Origin: an uncultured Rhizobiaceae group bacterium
GTDB lineage: Bacteria; Pseudomonadota; Alphaproteobacteria; Rhizobiales; Rhizobiaceae
Length of the DNA: 64,000 nucleotides
Reading direction: 5' to 3'
Assembly (NCBI GenBank): GCA_937958815.1
Contig: CALGMR010000013.1
Location: forward strand, 62,001 to 126,000
Shown here: positions 17,849-26,664 of the stretch, piece after piece
How positions within the stretch are numbered: the stretch's first letter is position 1
How the letters are laid out: every line of letters starts with the position of its first letter
Position numbers and translations under genes: made by a program
Notes under the pieces: generated by a model
Seen by the model: only the letters and a program-made list of their open reading frames with translations
Databases searched by the model: none
What the model was told of the DNA's origin: nothing

Positions 17849-18916
17849 ATGATGATTGAAATTCCTGAAACCATGGATCGAGTTGTGTTGGCTGCCCGTC
17901 CTCAAGGATCGCCAAAACCTTCGAACTTTCGTTTTGAAACTGTGCCGATGCCCGTTCCAGGTGAAGGAGAGTTTCTGGCGCGCACCATTTGGCTGTCGTT
18001 AGATCCTTACATGCGTGGTCGTATGGATGAGAGCAAATCGTATGCTGCAGCAGTGGAGATTGGCGCTCCTATGGAAGGGGGCTGCGTTGGGCAGGTGATT
18101 GCGTCAAACAATTCAAAGTTCCAAGTCGGGGATTTTGTGGAAGATCGTTTCGGCTGGCAAAGCCATGCCGTGAGTTCGGGCCAAGGCACGCGAAAGCTCG
18201 ATCCAACCGCCGCGCCACTTTCAACTGCAGTGGGTGTTCTGGGGATGCCGGGCATCACGGCTTATGTGGGTCTCAATACCCATGGGCGACCAAAAGCTGG
18301 TGAAACACTGGTGGTTGGTGCAGCGACAGGTGCCGTGGGTTCGCTGGTAGGGCAACTGGCGAAAGCACAAGGTTTGCGTGTTGTTGGTGTTGCAGGTGGG
18401 GCCGACAAATGCGCCTATGCCGTGGAAGAACTGGGCTTTGACGTTTGCCTTGACCATCGAGCAGCCAGCGATGTGAAAGACCTGCGCCAGCAATTGGCGC
18501 AAGCGTGTCCAGATGGCGTTGATATCTATTTTGAAAATGTGGCGGGCAAAACCCTGGAGGCGGTGTTTCCGTTGATTAATGTCCATGGTCGTATTCCTGT
18601 GTGCGGAATGATCGCTTGGTACAATGCAGGGGCATTGGGTGCGGGTGCAGGCGACGGGCCAAACATAATGCCAAAATTCTGGCGCACTATTTTGGTCAAT
18701 CGACTGTCTGTTACGGGGTTCATCATTACCGATCACTATGACCAGTTTCCCAAATTTGTAAGCGAGGTCGGTGGGCTTATTCGCGATGGCAAAATCACCT
18801 ACAAGGAATCGATTTCTGAAGGTTTGGCCTCTGCTCCAGATGCTTTCATGAAACTGCTGGAAGGTGGGAATTTTGGCAAACAGTTGGTGGCCGTTTCACC
18901 CGACCCCACCCGCTGA
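17849..18916 (+). CDS. NADP-dependent MDR oxidoreductase (CurA/LTB4DH type)
   Basis: This 355-residue cytoplasmic reductase belongs to the zinc-independent medium-chain dehydrogenases that reduce alpha,beta-unsaturated ketones. Evidence includes the conserved N-terminal LSLDPYMRGRMDESKSYAAAVEIG with the substrate loop, the nucleotide-binding AATGAVGSLVGQLAKAQGLRVVGVAGG, YFENVAGKTLEAVFPLIN and ISEGLASAPDAFMKLLEGGNFGKQLV at the end. ATG 17849 follows GGAG by about seven bases; the adjacent ATG 17852 would do as well. The downstream MFS gene begins 10 bases after the stop, so the two are likely one operon. Confidence 0.92.
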   Translation: MMIEIPETMDRVVLAARPQGSPKPSNFRFETVPMPVPGEGEFLARTIWLSLDPYMRGRMDESKSYAAAVEIGAPMEGGCVGQVIASNNSKFQVGDFVEDRFGWQSHAVSSGQGTRKLDPTAAPLSTAVGVLGMPGITAYVGLNTHGRPKAGETLVVGAATGAVGSLVGQLAKAQGLRVVGVAGGADKCAYAVEELGFDVCLDHRAASDVKDLRQQLAQACPDGVDIYFENVAGKTLEAVFPLINVHGRIPVCGMIAWYNAGALGAGAGDGPNIMPKFWRTILVNRLSVTGFIITDHYDQFPKFVSEVGGLIRDGKITYKESISEGLASAPDAFMKLLEGGNFGKQLVAVSPDPTR

Positions 18917-18926
18917 AAACTGCGCA

Positions 18927-20147
18927 ATGAGTCAACACCCAGCGCCGCGCTATTTTGATCGTTTAACCCCGCCTCATGTCACGACCTTGGTTTTGATTGC
19001 AGGTACGGGGGCGATTCCAATGAACATATTTCTGGCGTCTCTGCCAGAAATGGCAAAATACTACGACCAACCCTATTCAATCATGCAGTTCACGCTGACC
19101 GGTTATTTGGCGCTCACCGGTTTGTTGCAGCTGTTTATAGGCCCGATTTCCGACCGTGTTGGCCGTCGACCCGTCATGTTGGTGACATTGGTGCTGTTCA
19201 TTCTGGTTTCACTGGGCGCTGCACTTTCGACGAGCTTTGAAGTCTTTATGATTTTTCGTTGCCTGCAGGCTGTCATTGTATCCGGTTTTGTAATTTCGCG
19301 TGCGGCTGTTCGAGACGTGGTCGCCCGTGAAAAGGCCGCAAGCATGCTCGGTTATGTGGCCATGGGAATGGCGCTAGCGCCTATGATGGCGCCGCCATTG
19401 GGCGGGTTTTTGGCAGATGCCTTTGGATGGCAGAGCAATTTTTACGCATTGGCCATTATTGCTCTCTTCACATTGTGCGTGGTGTTTTTCGATCAGGGGG
19501 AGACCAATCTCACGAAGTCAGAGAGTTTCACTGAGCAGTTCAAGTCCTATCCGAATTTGGTGAAATCGCGCAGGTTTTGGGGCTATGCACTGACAACGGC
19601 ATTCGCTGTGGGCACTTTTTTCGCTTATTTGGGTGGTGCGCCCTATGTGGGCGCGACCTATTATGATCTTTCAGCTTCGCAAGTAGGGCTTTATCTGGCG
19701 ATTACCCCTATGGGGTACATGCTCGGAAGTGGCATTTCAGGGCGCTTTTCCACCCGGATTGGCCTTTATAAAATGATGCTCATCGGTGCAAACCTGACAC
19801 TTTTCATTATGTCTTTGACCTTGGTGACTGCCTGGATGGGTGTTGAGCACCCGTTGGGGTTTTTCATATTCACTTTTGCGATTGGCCTTGGGAACGGGTT
19901 CGTATTGCCTGCTGCCAATGCAGGCATGCTGGATGTGAAGCCTGAATTGGCAGGTTCTGCCGCTGGTTTGGGTGGTTCATTAATGACGTTTGGCGGCGCG
20001 GCTTTGTCAGCTTTGTCGGGTTTCTTGCTGACCGAAACATCTGGCGCATATCCGCTTATCTATTGCATTTTGGGGTCATCATTGCTGTGTCTACTTGCGG
20101 CTTTGTACACGATTGGTGTTGAAAAAAAGGTGCGGGCGCAGACGTAA
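18927..20147 (+). CDS. Bcr/CflA-family multidrug efflux MFS transporter
   Basis: This is a 406-residue inner-membrane proton antiporter with twelve hydrophobic segments. IFLASLPEMAKYY in the first helix, the motif A loop GPISDRVGRRPVMLV and RCLQAVIVSGFVISRAAVRDVV are typical of the Bcr/CflA drug-resistance subfamily. The natural substrate is unknown. The start at 18927 (MSQHPAPRYFDRLTPPHVTTLVL) lies just after the stop of the CurA-like gene. A terminator follows at 20186-20220. Confidence 0.9.
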   Translation: MSQHPAPRYFDRLTPPHVTTLVLIAGTGAIPMNIFLASLPEMAKYYDQPYSIMQFTLTGYLALTGLLQLFIGPISDRVGRRPVMLVTLVLFILVSLGAALSTSFEVFMIFRCLQAVIVSGFVISRAAVRDVVAREKAASMLGYVAMGMALAPMMAPPLGGFLADAFGWQSNFYALAIIALFTLCVVFFDQGETNLTKSESFTEQFKSYPNLVKSRRFWGYALTTAFAVGTFFAYLGGAPYVGATYYDLSASQVGLYLAITPMGYMLGSGISGRFSTRIGLYKMMLIGANLTLFIMSLTLVTAWMGVEHPLGFFIFTFAIGLGNGFVLPAANAGMLDVKPELAGSAAGLGGSLMTFGGAALSALSGFLLTETSGAYPLIYCILGSSLLCLLAALYTIGVEKKVRAQT

Positions 20148-20185
20148 GTCATTTTCGTACTCATTGGTACGGTTGATATACAAAG

Positions 20186-20220
20186 AAAAACCGCCAACCC
20201 TTGAAAGAGAGGCGGTTTTT
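20186..20220. terminator. Bidirectional rho-independent terminator
   Basis: aaaaaccgcc (20186-20195) and ggcggttttt (20211-20220) form a perfect 10-bp stem around a 15-nt loop, giving a T-run on both strands. It sits between the convergent MFS gene and the nucleotide-sugar dehydrogenase gene and can serve both. Confidence 0.88.
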
Positions 20221-20246
20221 CTGTCTTCAAACTGGATTTTAAGAGG

Positions 20247-21650
20247 CTATGGGCGCCAATAAGTGAAATGATCATGCACCGCTTCGTTGTCGTAGAAACC
20301 GCGCATGTCGATCAGGGGCGCTTTTTTGGGCACCAATGACGAAATAGTTTTCAGGTCCAGCTGTTCACGGAACACCGCATGGCCCAAAGTGACAATGATT
20401 GCGTGATATGCACCGCCGTCAAATGGATCGTCGATAATTGTTGTGCCGCGTCCGCCTTCTGAATGCTCATCTTCGGCAATTGGATCGAAGTTAAAGACTT
20501 CAGCGCCTTGAGCCCACAAATAGTCCATCATTTTGAATGTTTTGGAATTGCGGGTGTCTGGGCAGTCTTCCTTGAAAGACCGTCCAAGAACAAGAACGCG
20601 CTTGCCTTTCAGGCTTTCACCATTGGTTTCAAACAACTCTTCAAGTTTTTCGGCCAAGAAAAAGGGAGTTTGTTCGTTCACACTGCGGCCAGCGGCCACA
20701 AGTTCCATGGGCAAACCGTGACGACGACCAGCATCGACCAGATAGTAGGGATCAACCGCGATGCAATGGCCGCCAACCATGCCGGGGCGATAATGATGGA
20801 AGTTCCATTTTGAACTGGCGGCTGCAATCACATCTGATGCGCGAATGCCCATTTTGTCATATAGCGCCATGAGCTCGTTCATCAGTGCAATGTTCACATC
20901 ACGCTGGGTGTTTTCCAGAATTTTGGCAGCTTCAGCAACTTTGATATTGGCAGCGGGAAACAAACCGGCTTTCACCACACGTGCGTAGAGCTTTTCCAAG
21001 AAAGAAGTGACCACAGGAGAAGAACCAGCCACAATTTTCTTGATGTCAGCCAATTTGCGGGTCGGATCTGCCGGATTGATACGCTCTGGCGAATATCCGA
21101 GATAAAAATCAATGCCTTCTTTCATGCCGGAAGCTTCTTCCAAAATTGGAAGGCATTTGTCTTCAGTTGTGCCTGGATCAACAGTCGATTCAAAAATCAC
21201 GACGGCGCCGCGCTTCATATTGGCACCAATAGAGCGTGATGCAGAAAGAAGGGGGCTGTAATCTGGACGATTGCGCGTGTTCACCGGAGTTGGAACACAA
21301 ACTAAAATTGCATCGGCTTGCGCCATTGCAGAAGCATCTGCCGTAAACTCAGCGTCGGCGCAGGCCAAATCAGCGGAGGTGACTTCGCCTGTGCGATCTT
21401 CGTTATTTTTCAATTCTTCGATCTTCGCTTCATCGATATCAATGCCGATGGATCGGCTTGCTTCTGAAAAACCGCAGATTAAAGGCAGGCCCACATATCC
21501 CAGACCAACAACTGCAACGCGGCACGTTGCTGGGTCGGGCAGAGCAACAGGTTCATCTACGACCAGCTTTACCGGTGATACGATGCTTGGTTGTTTTTCG
21601 ACTTGGATCGCCTCTGCATTCATTGCAGTGCTGTCTTTGGAGAAGATCAT
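20247..21650 (-). CDS. UDP-N-acetylhexosamine 6-dehydrogenase (WbpO/TviB-like)
   Basis: This 467-residue enzyme oxidises the C6 of a nucleotide sugar to a uronic acid with two NAD+. Motifs are VAVVGLGYVGLPLICGFSEA (NAD binding), VCVPTPVN, ESTVDPGTTED, GYSPERINP, the active-site VGGHCIAVDPYYLVDAG with the catalytic Cys, and the C-terminal VLVLGRSFKEDCPDTRNSK. The subfamily resembles UDP-GlcNAc/GalNAc dehydrogenases more than UDP-glucose dehydrogenase, so the product would be an aminouronic acid donor. It is divergent from the glycosyltransferase/export operon starting at 21961 and probably supplies its donor. The N-terminal 40 residues before the Rossmann fold are unusual and low-complexity. 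An internal ATG ten codons in is an alternative start. Confidence 0.88.
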   Translation of the reverse strand: MIFSKDSTAMNAEAIQVEKQPSIVSPVKLVVDEPVALPDPATCRVAVVGLGYVGLPLICGFSEASRSIGIDIDEAKIEELKNNEDRTGEVTSADLACADAEFTADASAMAQADAILVCVPTPVNTRNRPDYSPLLSASRSIGANMKRGAVVIFESTVDPGTTEDKCLPILEEASGMKEGIDFYLGYSPERINPADPTRKLADIKKIVAGSSPVVTSFLEKLYARVVKAGLFPAANIKVAEAAKILENTQRDVNIALMNELMALYDKMGIRASDVIAAASSKWNFHHYRPGMVGGHCIAVDPYYLVDAGRRHGLPMELVAAGRSVNEQTPFFLAEKLEELFETNGESLKGKRVLVLGRSFKEDCPDTRNSKTFKMMDYLWAQGAEVFNFDPIAEDEHSEGGRGTTIIDDPFDGGAYHAIIVTLGHAVFREQLDLKTISSLVPKKAPLIDMRGFYDNEAVHDHFTYWRP

Positions 21651-21960
21651 TTAGGCCCCTGAATACCTTCCATATTTACGGCCTTGTATTCGCACAGCAT
21701 GCCTTCACGAATTGTAACTGAAATGGGGAAAATAACCCCATGGTTAATGAAGTGAAAACGGGCGTGTGATGATTAATAGATTGGAAACCATGAATTTAGA
21801 AACATGCTAAAATATCAATTAAATCAAGGATTAAATCCCCAAAAGCTTTGTCGCGTTAATACTCGGGTCAGCCTTGTATAATCTATTGACCGGTGAGTGG
21901 GGCGCTTAATCAAAGGTGCCTCCAATGTGATTTTATGCGGGTCTTCCCGTCGGGGTATCA
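21651..21960. promoter_or_regulatory. Divergent promoter region of the polysaccharide locus
   Basis: This 310-base AT-rich region separates the dehydrogenase from the glycosyltransferase operon. It has a perfect 6-bp inverted repeat atgggg/ccccat around aaaataa (21723-21741) and a perfect TATAAT at 21877-21882 oriented towards the glycosyltransferase with no good -35. That combination suggests an activator-dependent promoter. No coding sequence is seen. Confidence 0.5.
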
Positions 21961-23235
21961 ATGTTGGCAATAACAACAGTTGAATGGCTATTTGGGGTGC
22001 TCGTTCTGATCGTGTTTACGAACAGATACGTGTACGGCTCACTATTGCGTATCGCTGATCGCCGCACTGAAATTGACTATAATAAAGACCCGGAAGAATG
22101 GCCGAGCGTCGCCATTGTTGTTCCTGTATTTTGCGAAGGCGAGAGTGTCCTGCAAACTGCGGCTTCATTTGCCGCTCTGGATTATCCGCGTGATAAACTT
22201 CAAATCGTCTTCATTGATGACGTTTCCACTGACGATACATACGAGCACCTCCAAGAAGCATGTCGTCGCTATCCTTGGATGAAGCTTATTCAGAACCCGC
22301 ACAATATGGGCAAGCGTCTGGGCATCAAGAATGCTGTTTTGGATCTCGACAGCGATTTGATCATGTCGGTAGACAGCGATGTAATCGTGGACAGCAACGT
22401 TGTTCGCGAGTTGACCCGTCATATGTATGCAACCGGTGCTGATGCTGTCGGTGGGTGTGTTTTTGTATCCAATGCCAGCGAAACCTGGCTCACGCGCATG
22501 CAGGCAGTTAAATATTGGATTGGCTATCAGTTTCTCAAAAATGTAGAGAATGCTTACAGCCATGTGATGTGCTTGTCGGGCTGTCTCACACTTTACAAAA
22601 AAGAAGCCATGCTTGCCGTCGATAAAGACGTGGAAAGCCGCACTTTTTTGGGTGATGAAGTGAAATACGGCGAAGACCGTTTTCTGACACGTAAAATCAT
22701 CGAGCGCGGTTACAAGACCCGTCTTTGTTTTACAGCGCGTTGCTTCACAAAAGCGCCAACGCATATGGGTGCGTATTTGAACCAACAATTGCGCTGGCGT
22801 CGATCCAATATGATCGATTTGATCACCGCTATGCCGCATTTAGCGAAGTTCAATATTTTCGTCCTTATCCATTACATTTCAATGGGTACATTGTTGTTCT
22901 TCTATCCGATCTTCTTGTTGGTCAAATGCATGGAAATGCAATTTGTGATGCCAATGATTTGGCATGCACTTTTGGTGACGATTTTTGCTGTTTGCTATGA
23001 GTGGAGCAAGAAATCACTTCCGGAATTTGCGCAGACATCTGGTCTCTGGTTCATCGCTATGGCTGCTGTTTTCCCAGTGGTCTATCTGACAATGACTCCG
23101 TTAGGCCTGTTCACTCTGGGCACAACATCTTGGGAAACCCGAGGTGGTGCAAAATCTGACAATGCCGCCATTTCAGGTTCGCAAGAAATCGACTTGAGTG
23201 CATTGAGCACCTCTGCACAGGGGGCTGCCACGTGA
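21961..23235 (+). CDS. Processive family 2 glycosyltransferase (polysaccharide synthase)
   Basis: This 424-residue membrane protein has one N-terminal hydrophobic segment (about 4-22), a cytoplasmic GT-A domain (about 48-285) and three or four C-terminal membrane segments. Catalytic motifs of processive synthases (cellulose, hyaluronan, chitin, alginate Alg8) are present: IDDVSTDD, SVDSDV (DxD), GEDRFLTRK (the general base) and QQLRWRR (QxxRW). The polymer is not predictable, but the divergent aminouronate-forming dehydrogenase suggests an acidic amino-sugar polymer. No PilZ domain is present here or in the operon. The stop overlaps the next gene's GTG by four bases (GTGA), so translation is coupled. 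Confidence 0.88.
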   Translation: MLAITTVEWLFGVLVLIVFTNRYVYGSLLRIADRRTEIDYNKDPEEWPSVAIVVPVFCEGESVLQTAASFAALDYPRDKLQIVFIDDVSTDDTYEHLQEACRRYPWMKLIQNPHNMGKRLGIKNAVLDLDSDLIMSVDSDVIVDSNVVRELTRHMYATGADAVGGCVFVSNASETWLTRMQAVKYWIGYQFLKNVENAYSHVMCLSGCLTLYKKEAMLAVDKDVESRTFLGDEVKYGEDRFLTRKIIERGYKTRLCFTARCFTKAPTHMGAYLNQQLRWRRSNMIDLITAMPHLAKFNIFVLIHYISMGTLLFFYPIFLLVKCMEMQFVMPMIWHALLVTIFAVCYEWSKKSLPEFAQTSGLWFIAMAAVFPVVYLTMTPLGLFTLGTTSWETRGGAKSDNAAISGSQEIDLSALSTSAQGAAT

Positions 23236-24950
23236 ACGCTTCAGAATTGAGAGCGATTATCGAAAATCGCAAGTCGCAGAACCCTGCCCATGTCTTGTTT
23301 GTTGGCAAGTCGCTGGCAGGGACAAAAGCTATATTCAAACGCAAGGATGAGATCGTCCATTGCGAGCATTCTTATACTGTTCGTGAAGCCGCAGAATTGA
23401 TAGATCAACAGGCTGGTTCCAAGCCGTTCGATTGCGTCATGATCGATATGCGCAATGACCACAGTGATGATAATCCGCTGAATGTTGTTACCATTGCTGA
23501 AATGCGGGCGACCGATTGCTTGACCATTTTGTCGTCGCCAGACGATGCTGAAATGTTCAGCGATATGGTTGGTGTTCACAAAGTTTTGGTGGCGCCAGTT
23601 GATCCAAAGCAGATCATCTTGACCATTATGAATTCTACCACTGAGCCAGAACAGCAGGTTGCTGATGGACCTCAGTCAGCGCCACTTGCTGTGCCGACGG
23701 CGGTGGATACGGTTGTTGAACCTGACGCGAAAGCAACAGTTTCTGAAGAGCCTGCTGTTGAACACGCGGTTGATCCAGTTGTTGAAGCTGACGCTGAAAA
23801 GTCTGCTGTCACAAAAGGGTTTGAAACAACTCTTTCCAAAGTTCAAAACGTGGATCAAGGGATCTGGCAGCGTTTCGTGCCTCTTGCGAATTTTCTGTAC
23901 AAAAAGCTCGCAATCGTCGTTTTGACAGCGTTGTTCCTAACGTTCCTTGCATACGGCGCGATGATCGTTTTCTTCATGTCATCGTCCAGTTGGTCTTTGC
24001 CATTTGAATTATCTCGTGGTCATGCGCTTGTGGAAAAAATGGACCGAGATTTGTCGTCTTTACGTCTGCGCCGCAATCAAATTCAACAGGATTTGAACGT
24101 TGCCAATGTTGAGTTGAACAAAGCCCAGCGCGATCAACGTGATGGTGAATTGCAGCTCAAATTGACTTCGCGCACGGTTGAAGAAGAACTGATCCAACAG
24201 AAAACGGCAAAGCTTGAAATAGAGATCCATATTGGCCGCTTGAAGCAGGTTATCCGTGACTTCAATGCGTTGAACGGGAAGGGCGGTTTCGCCAAAAACC
24301 TCAACAGTGCCTATTCTAAACGCTTGATCACGCGCAAGTCTTTGAACAGCGGAACGCTTGCTGTTTTGGAAACTTTGCACCGTGTTGCAACGGTTCAAAA
24401 CGAAATTTCGGTGAAGCAGTTGGAACTTCAAAAGGTAGACCGCCGCGTGGAATTCCTGCGCACATTGCTGGAAGAAATCAAACAGCCGGAAATTCGTGTG
24501 GTGACTTCCGCTGGTTCTGATCTTGCGCATTTGGCACGCGAAGTCATTGACGCGAAAAACCAAATTGCCTTGTCAAATCAAGCAGCTTTGGCCGCTCAAA
24601 AACGTGTCACACGTTTGGAAAGTTCATTGGGTGTCATTGTTGCCAATGTTGAATCGTTGGAAGGTACACCACTGGCGCGCGCAATTGAAAAGCCTGTAAT
24701 GGTGTTGTTCCGTCCGTACTCCAACACTGACAACGTCAAAACCGGTGAGCCACTTTATGGTTGTGGGTTGTCGTTCTTCTTCTGCTCGAAAGTCGGTGAA
24801 GTTGGCCCTGAAGTGGATGGCGAAACCTCCACGGTACATCCATTGTTTGGCAAACCGATGCGCGGAACGTTTGTTGAAGCAACATTCTTCGACCCCAAAT
24901 CAGTTACAAAGGAAATCGTCCATGCCGGCGGCAAACCCCTCCTTTTCTAG
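23232..24950 (+). CDS. Inner-membrane protein: degenerate receiver domain plus periplasmic coiled-coil adaptor
   Basis: This 572-residue protein has four parts. Residues 18-135 resemble a response-regulator receiver: HVLFVGKS at strand 1 and CVMIDMR with an Asp at the phosphoacceptor position. The switch lysine is replaced in VLVAPVD. Residues 137-210 are an acidic Pro/Val/Ala-rich linker. One membrane segment lies at about 227-252. The rest is periplasmic, with long coiled coils (about 270-350 and 390-480) and a C-terminal domain containing two nearby Cys (LYGCGLSFFFC). Membrane position and coiled coils suggest an HlyD/Alg44-like adaptor between the synthase and the outer-membrane component. 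The receiver-like domain would occupy the place of the PilZ control domain of Alg44. The assignment is by architecture only. Confidence 0.65.
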   Translation: MNASELRAIIENRKSQNPAHVLFVGKSLAGTKAIFKRKDEIVHCEHSYTVREAAELIDQQAGSKPFDCVMIDMRNDHSDDNPLNVVTIAEMRATDCLTILSSPDDAEMFSDMVGVHKVLVAPVDPKQIILTIMNSTTEPEQQVADGPQSAPLAVPTAVDTVVEPDAKATVSEEPAVEHAVDPVVEADAEKSAVTKGFETTLSKVQNVDQGIWQRFVPLANFLYKKLAIVVLTALFLTFLAYGAMIVFFMSSSSWSLPFELSRGHALVEKMDRDLSSLRLRRNQIQQDLNVANVELNKAQRDQRDGELQLKLTSRTVEEELIQQKTAKLEIEIHIGRLKQVIRDFNALNGKGGFAKNLNSAYSKRLITRKSLNSGTLAVLETLHRVATVQNEISVKQLELQKVDRRVEFLRTLLEEIKQPEIRVVTSAGSDLAHLAREVIDAKNQIALSNQAALAAQKRVTRLESSLGVIVANVESLEGTPLARAIEKPVMVLFRPYSNTDNVKTGEPLYGCGLSFFFCSKVGEVGPEVDGETSTVHPLFGKPMRGTFVEATFFDPKSVTKEIVHAGGKPLLF

Positions 24951-26283
24951 TTTCGCGTATTGGAACAGCCGCAAGGTTGCTGGCATTGCTCTTGGTTTGG
25001 GGGCGATGGTGTTGGCCGGTTGCAATGGTTCAAAAACCAATTTGGGATCCAGCTTGTCCAGTGCCGCCAGCTATGAAGCCAAGCAGACCAAAGTGGTGAA
25101 AGTCGAAGCCGACAAACTTCCGGATGCGAAGGCACTGGAACCCGATACTCTAAAGATCGGTTCTATTTCGAAACGCACCAAGAAGATTAATGCACTTGAA
25201 GCAAAGGCTCCAAAGTCACGGCTCAAGAAAACAAGGGATTTTATCGCTCCGAAATCGCCTTCAATCACAGAATTGCAAAGTGATAAGCTGTCGGCCCGTT
25301 GTCGCTATATTTATGCGACCGCCGGTGCAGATGCGACTTTGCTGCGAACGCCCACTGTTTCTGGTGAAGTTGACCATGAAGGTAACCTGGGAGCGAGCAT
25401 CGGGTACGATGTGGTAGATGCGCGTCGTGCACGTTTGAAAGAAGAGTTGGCTGATGCAGATTGTCGCCGTGCTTCTGCAATTTCTAAAATCACCAACCTG
25501 CTCGTCACATCCCCCCAGTCTTTGACACGTGCTGGCTTTTTGGCAAAAGCAAATTCTTTGCGCAACAGTCGTGGGGCTTTGAGAAGTGTTCGTCGCCAAA
25601 TTCAAAATGGCGTGAATGAGGGCCTTATTACGGCGCAGTCCGCTGCAGTTTTGCGCCAGAATGTTGACCGTGTTCAGGCTCAAGAAGCGCGCATACGCGG
25701 AGAAGCTTCCCGCCGTGATGTGGTAGATGCGTTTCAGGTTCAAAGTGTTGAGGGTCTTGACCGCGAGTTGGTGGCTGCGGAAGAAGAAGTTGCGCGTCTC
25801 AACCGCGAAGTTCGCCAAGCCAACAATTTCAATCTGAACTTGAGCGGTGGCTACAACGTTCCTGAAAAAGATGATGCGTTCATTTCCAGCAATCGTGATG
25901 ATTTTTACGGCAATGTGAAATTGTCAGTACGCTTGGGTGCGTTCAGCGCCAAGCGCCGTGCTTATGAAGATGAAGTGACGCGCGCACGGTTGGACGGTCT
26001 TTTTGAAGACCAATCTGGTGTGTTTTGGCGTATTCGCGAGTTGCAAAAAGCCAATGCCCGCGCGTTGAAAAGCCTTTTGGATCAACGCCGAGAAGTCGCA
26101 GATGCCTTGGCAGAATCACAAAGCAACTCGAAGCTTGGGTCTCGCGCTTACGAACCTGAATTGTTTGTACCAAAAATGCGCGGCCAAATTGATGCTGTCA
26201 CTTTGAAGGCTGAATTGGCCGGCTTGGATGCAACAATTGCTGATACGCGCCGGATCAGCCGAAAACTGTCATTCAAACGCTGA
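24922..26283 (+). CDS. TolC-like outer-membrane lipoprotein of the polysaccharide export operon
   Basis: This 453-residue protein has a lipoprotein signal: hydrophobic VAGIALGLGAMVLAGC with the lipobox Cys at residue 34. The mature protein has a basic, low-complexity segment to about 120. Two helical stretches rich in Arg/Ala/Gln (about 165-300 and 375-450) follow, separated by NFNLNLSGGYNVPE and FYGNVKLSVRLGAFSAKRRAYEDEV. That strand-then-helix pattern is the repeat seen in TolC-type channels. I therefore suggest a divergent outer-membrane factor. ATG 24922 overlaps the preceding gene by 29 bases and has AAGGAAA upstream; the longer frame from 24745 is out-of-frame shadow of the previous gene. 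Confidence 0.65.
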   Translation: MPAANPSFSSFAYWNSRKVAGIALGLGAMVLAGCNGSKTNLGSSLSSAASYEAKQTKVVKVEADKLPDAKALEPDTLKIGSISKRTKKINALEAKAPKSRLKKTRDFIAPKSPSITELQSDKLSARCRYIYATAGADATLLRTPTVSGEVDHEGNLGASIGYDVVDARRARLKEELADADCRRASAISKITNLLVTSPQSLTRAGFLAKANSLRNSRGALRSVRRQIQNGVNEGLITAQSAAVLRQNVDRVQAQEARIRGEASRRDVVDAFQVQSVEGLDRELVAAEEEVARLNREVRQANNFNLNLSGGYNVPEKDDAFISSNRDDFYGNVKLSVRLGAFSAKRRAYEDEVTRARLDGLFEDQSGVFWRIRELQKANARALKSLLDQRREVADALAESQSNSKLGSRAYEPELFVPKMRGQIDAVTLKAELAGLDATIADTRRISRKLSFKR

Positions 26284-26363
26284 CGCCCTTGATGTAGCCC
26301 AAAAGGCTCCCCACATTACGTGTTGAGGATGCAAACTGGCATTCACAACATGGATGAATGTAA

Positions 26364-26651
26364 ATGAAACCAAATATGGTGAAACTGTTCGGGTCTGCGG
26401 TCGAATTTGAGACATTCGGTAAAAGTTCGATTGCTTATGTTCGACAAGTGTCAAAATCCGACATGGATTCCTATCTCGCGGCTTCCAATGATTGGGAAGA
26501 CGCTTCGCGGGGCGATCCTACCGATATTGATGACAGTTTGATTTGGGGACTTTTTGGTGCAGACGGCGAGCCAATCGCTTTCTCACATGAGGAAGAATTT
26601 TTGACCCAAAATGCGGCAGAACGAGATCTTCTAACAGTTCAGGTTCAATAG
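26364..26651 (+). CDS. DUF1150 family protein
   Basis: This predicted 95-residue soluble acidic protein has SIAYVRQVSKSDM near residue 23 and LIWGLFGADGEPIAFSHEE near residue 60, the two conserved blocks of DUF1150. In most alphaproteobacteria this gene follows a small heat-shock protein gene, but none is present here. Its function is unknown. ATG 26364 is used; ATG 26376 is possible. Confidence 0.75.
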   Translation: MKPNMVKLFGSAVEFETFGKSSIAYVRQVSKSDMDSYLAASNDWEDASRGDPTDIDDSLIWGLFGADGEPIAFSHEEEFLTQNAAERDLLTVQVQ

Positions 26652-26664
26652 GTTTAAACGCAGT

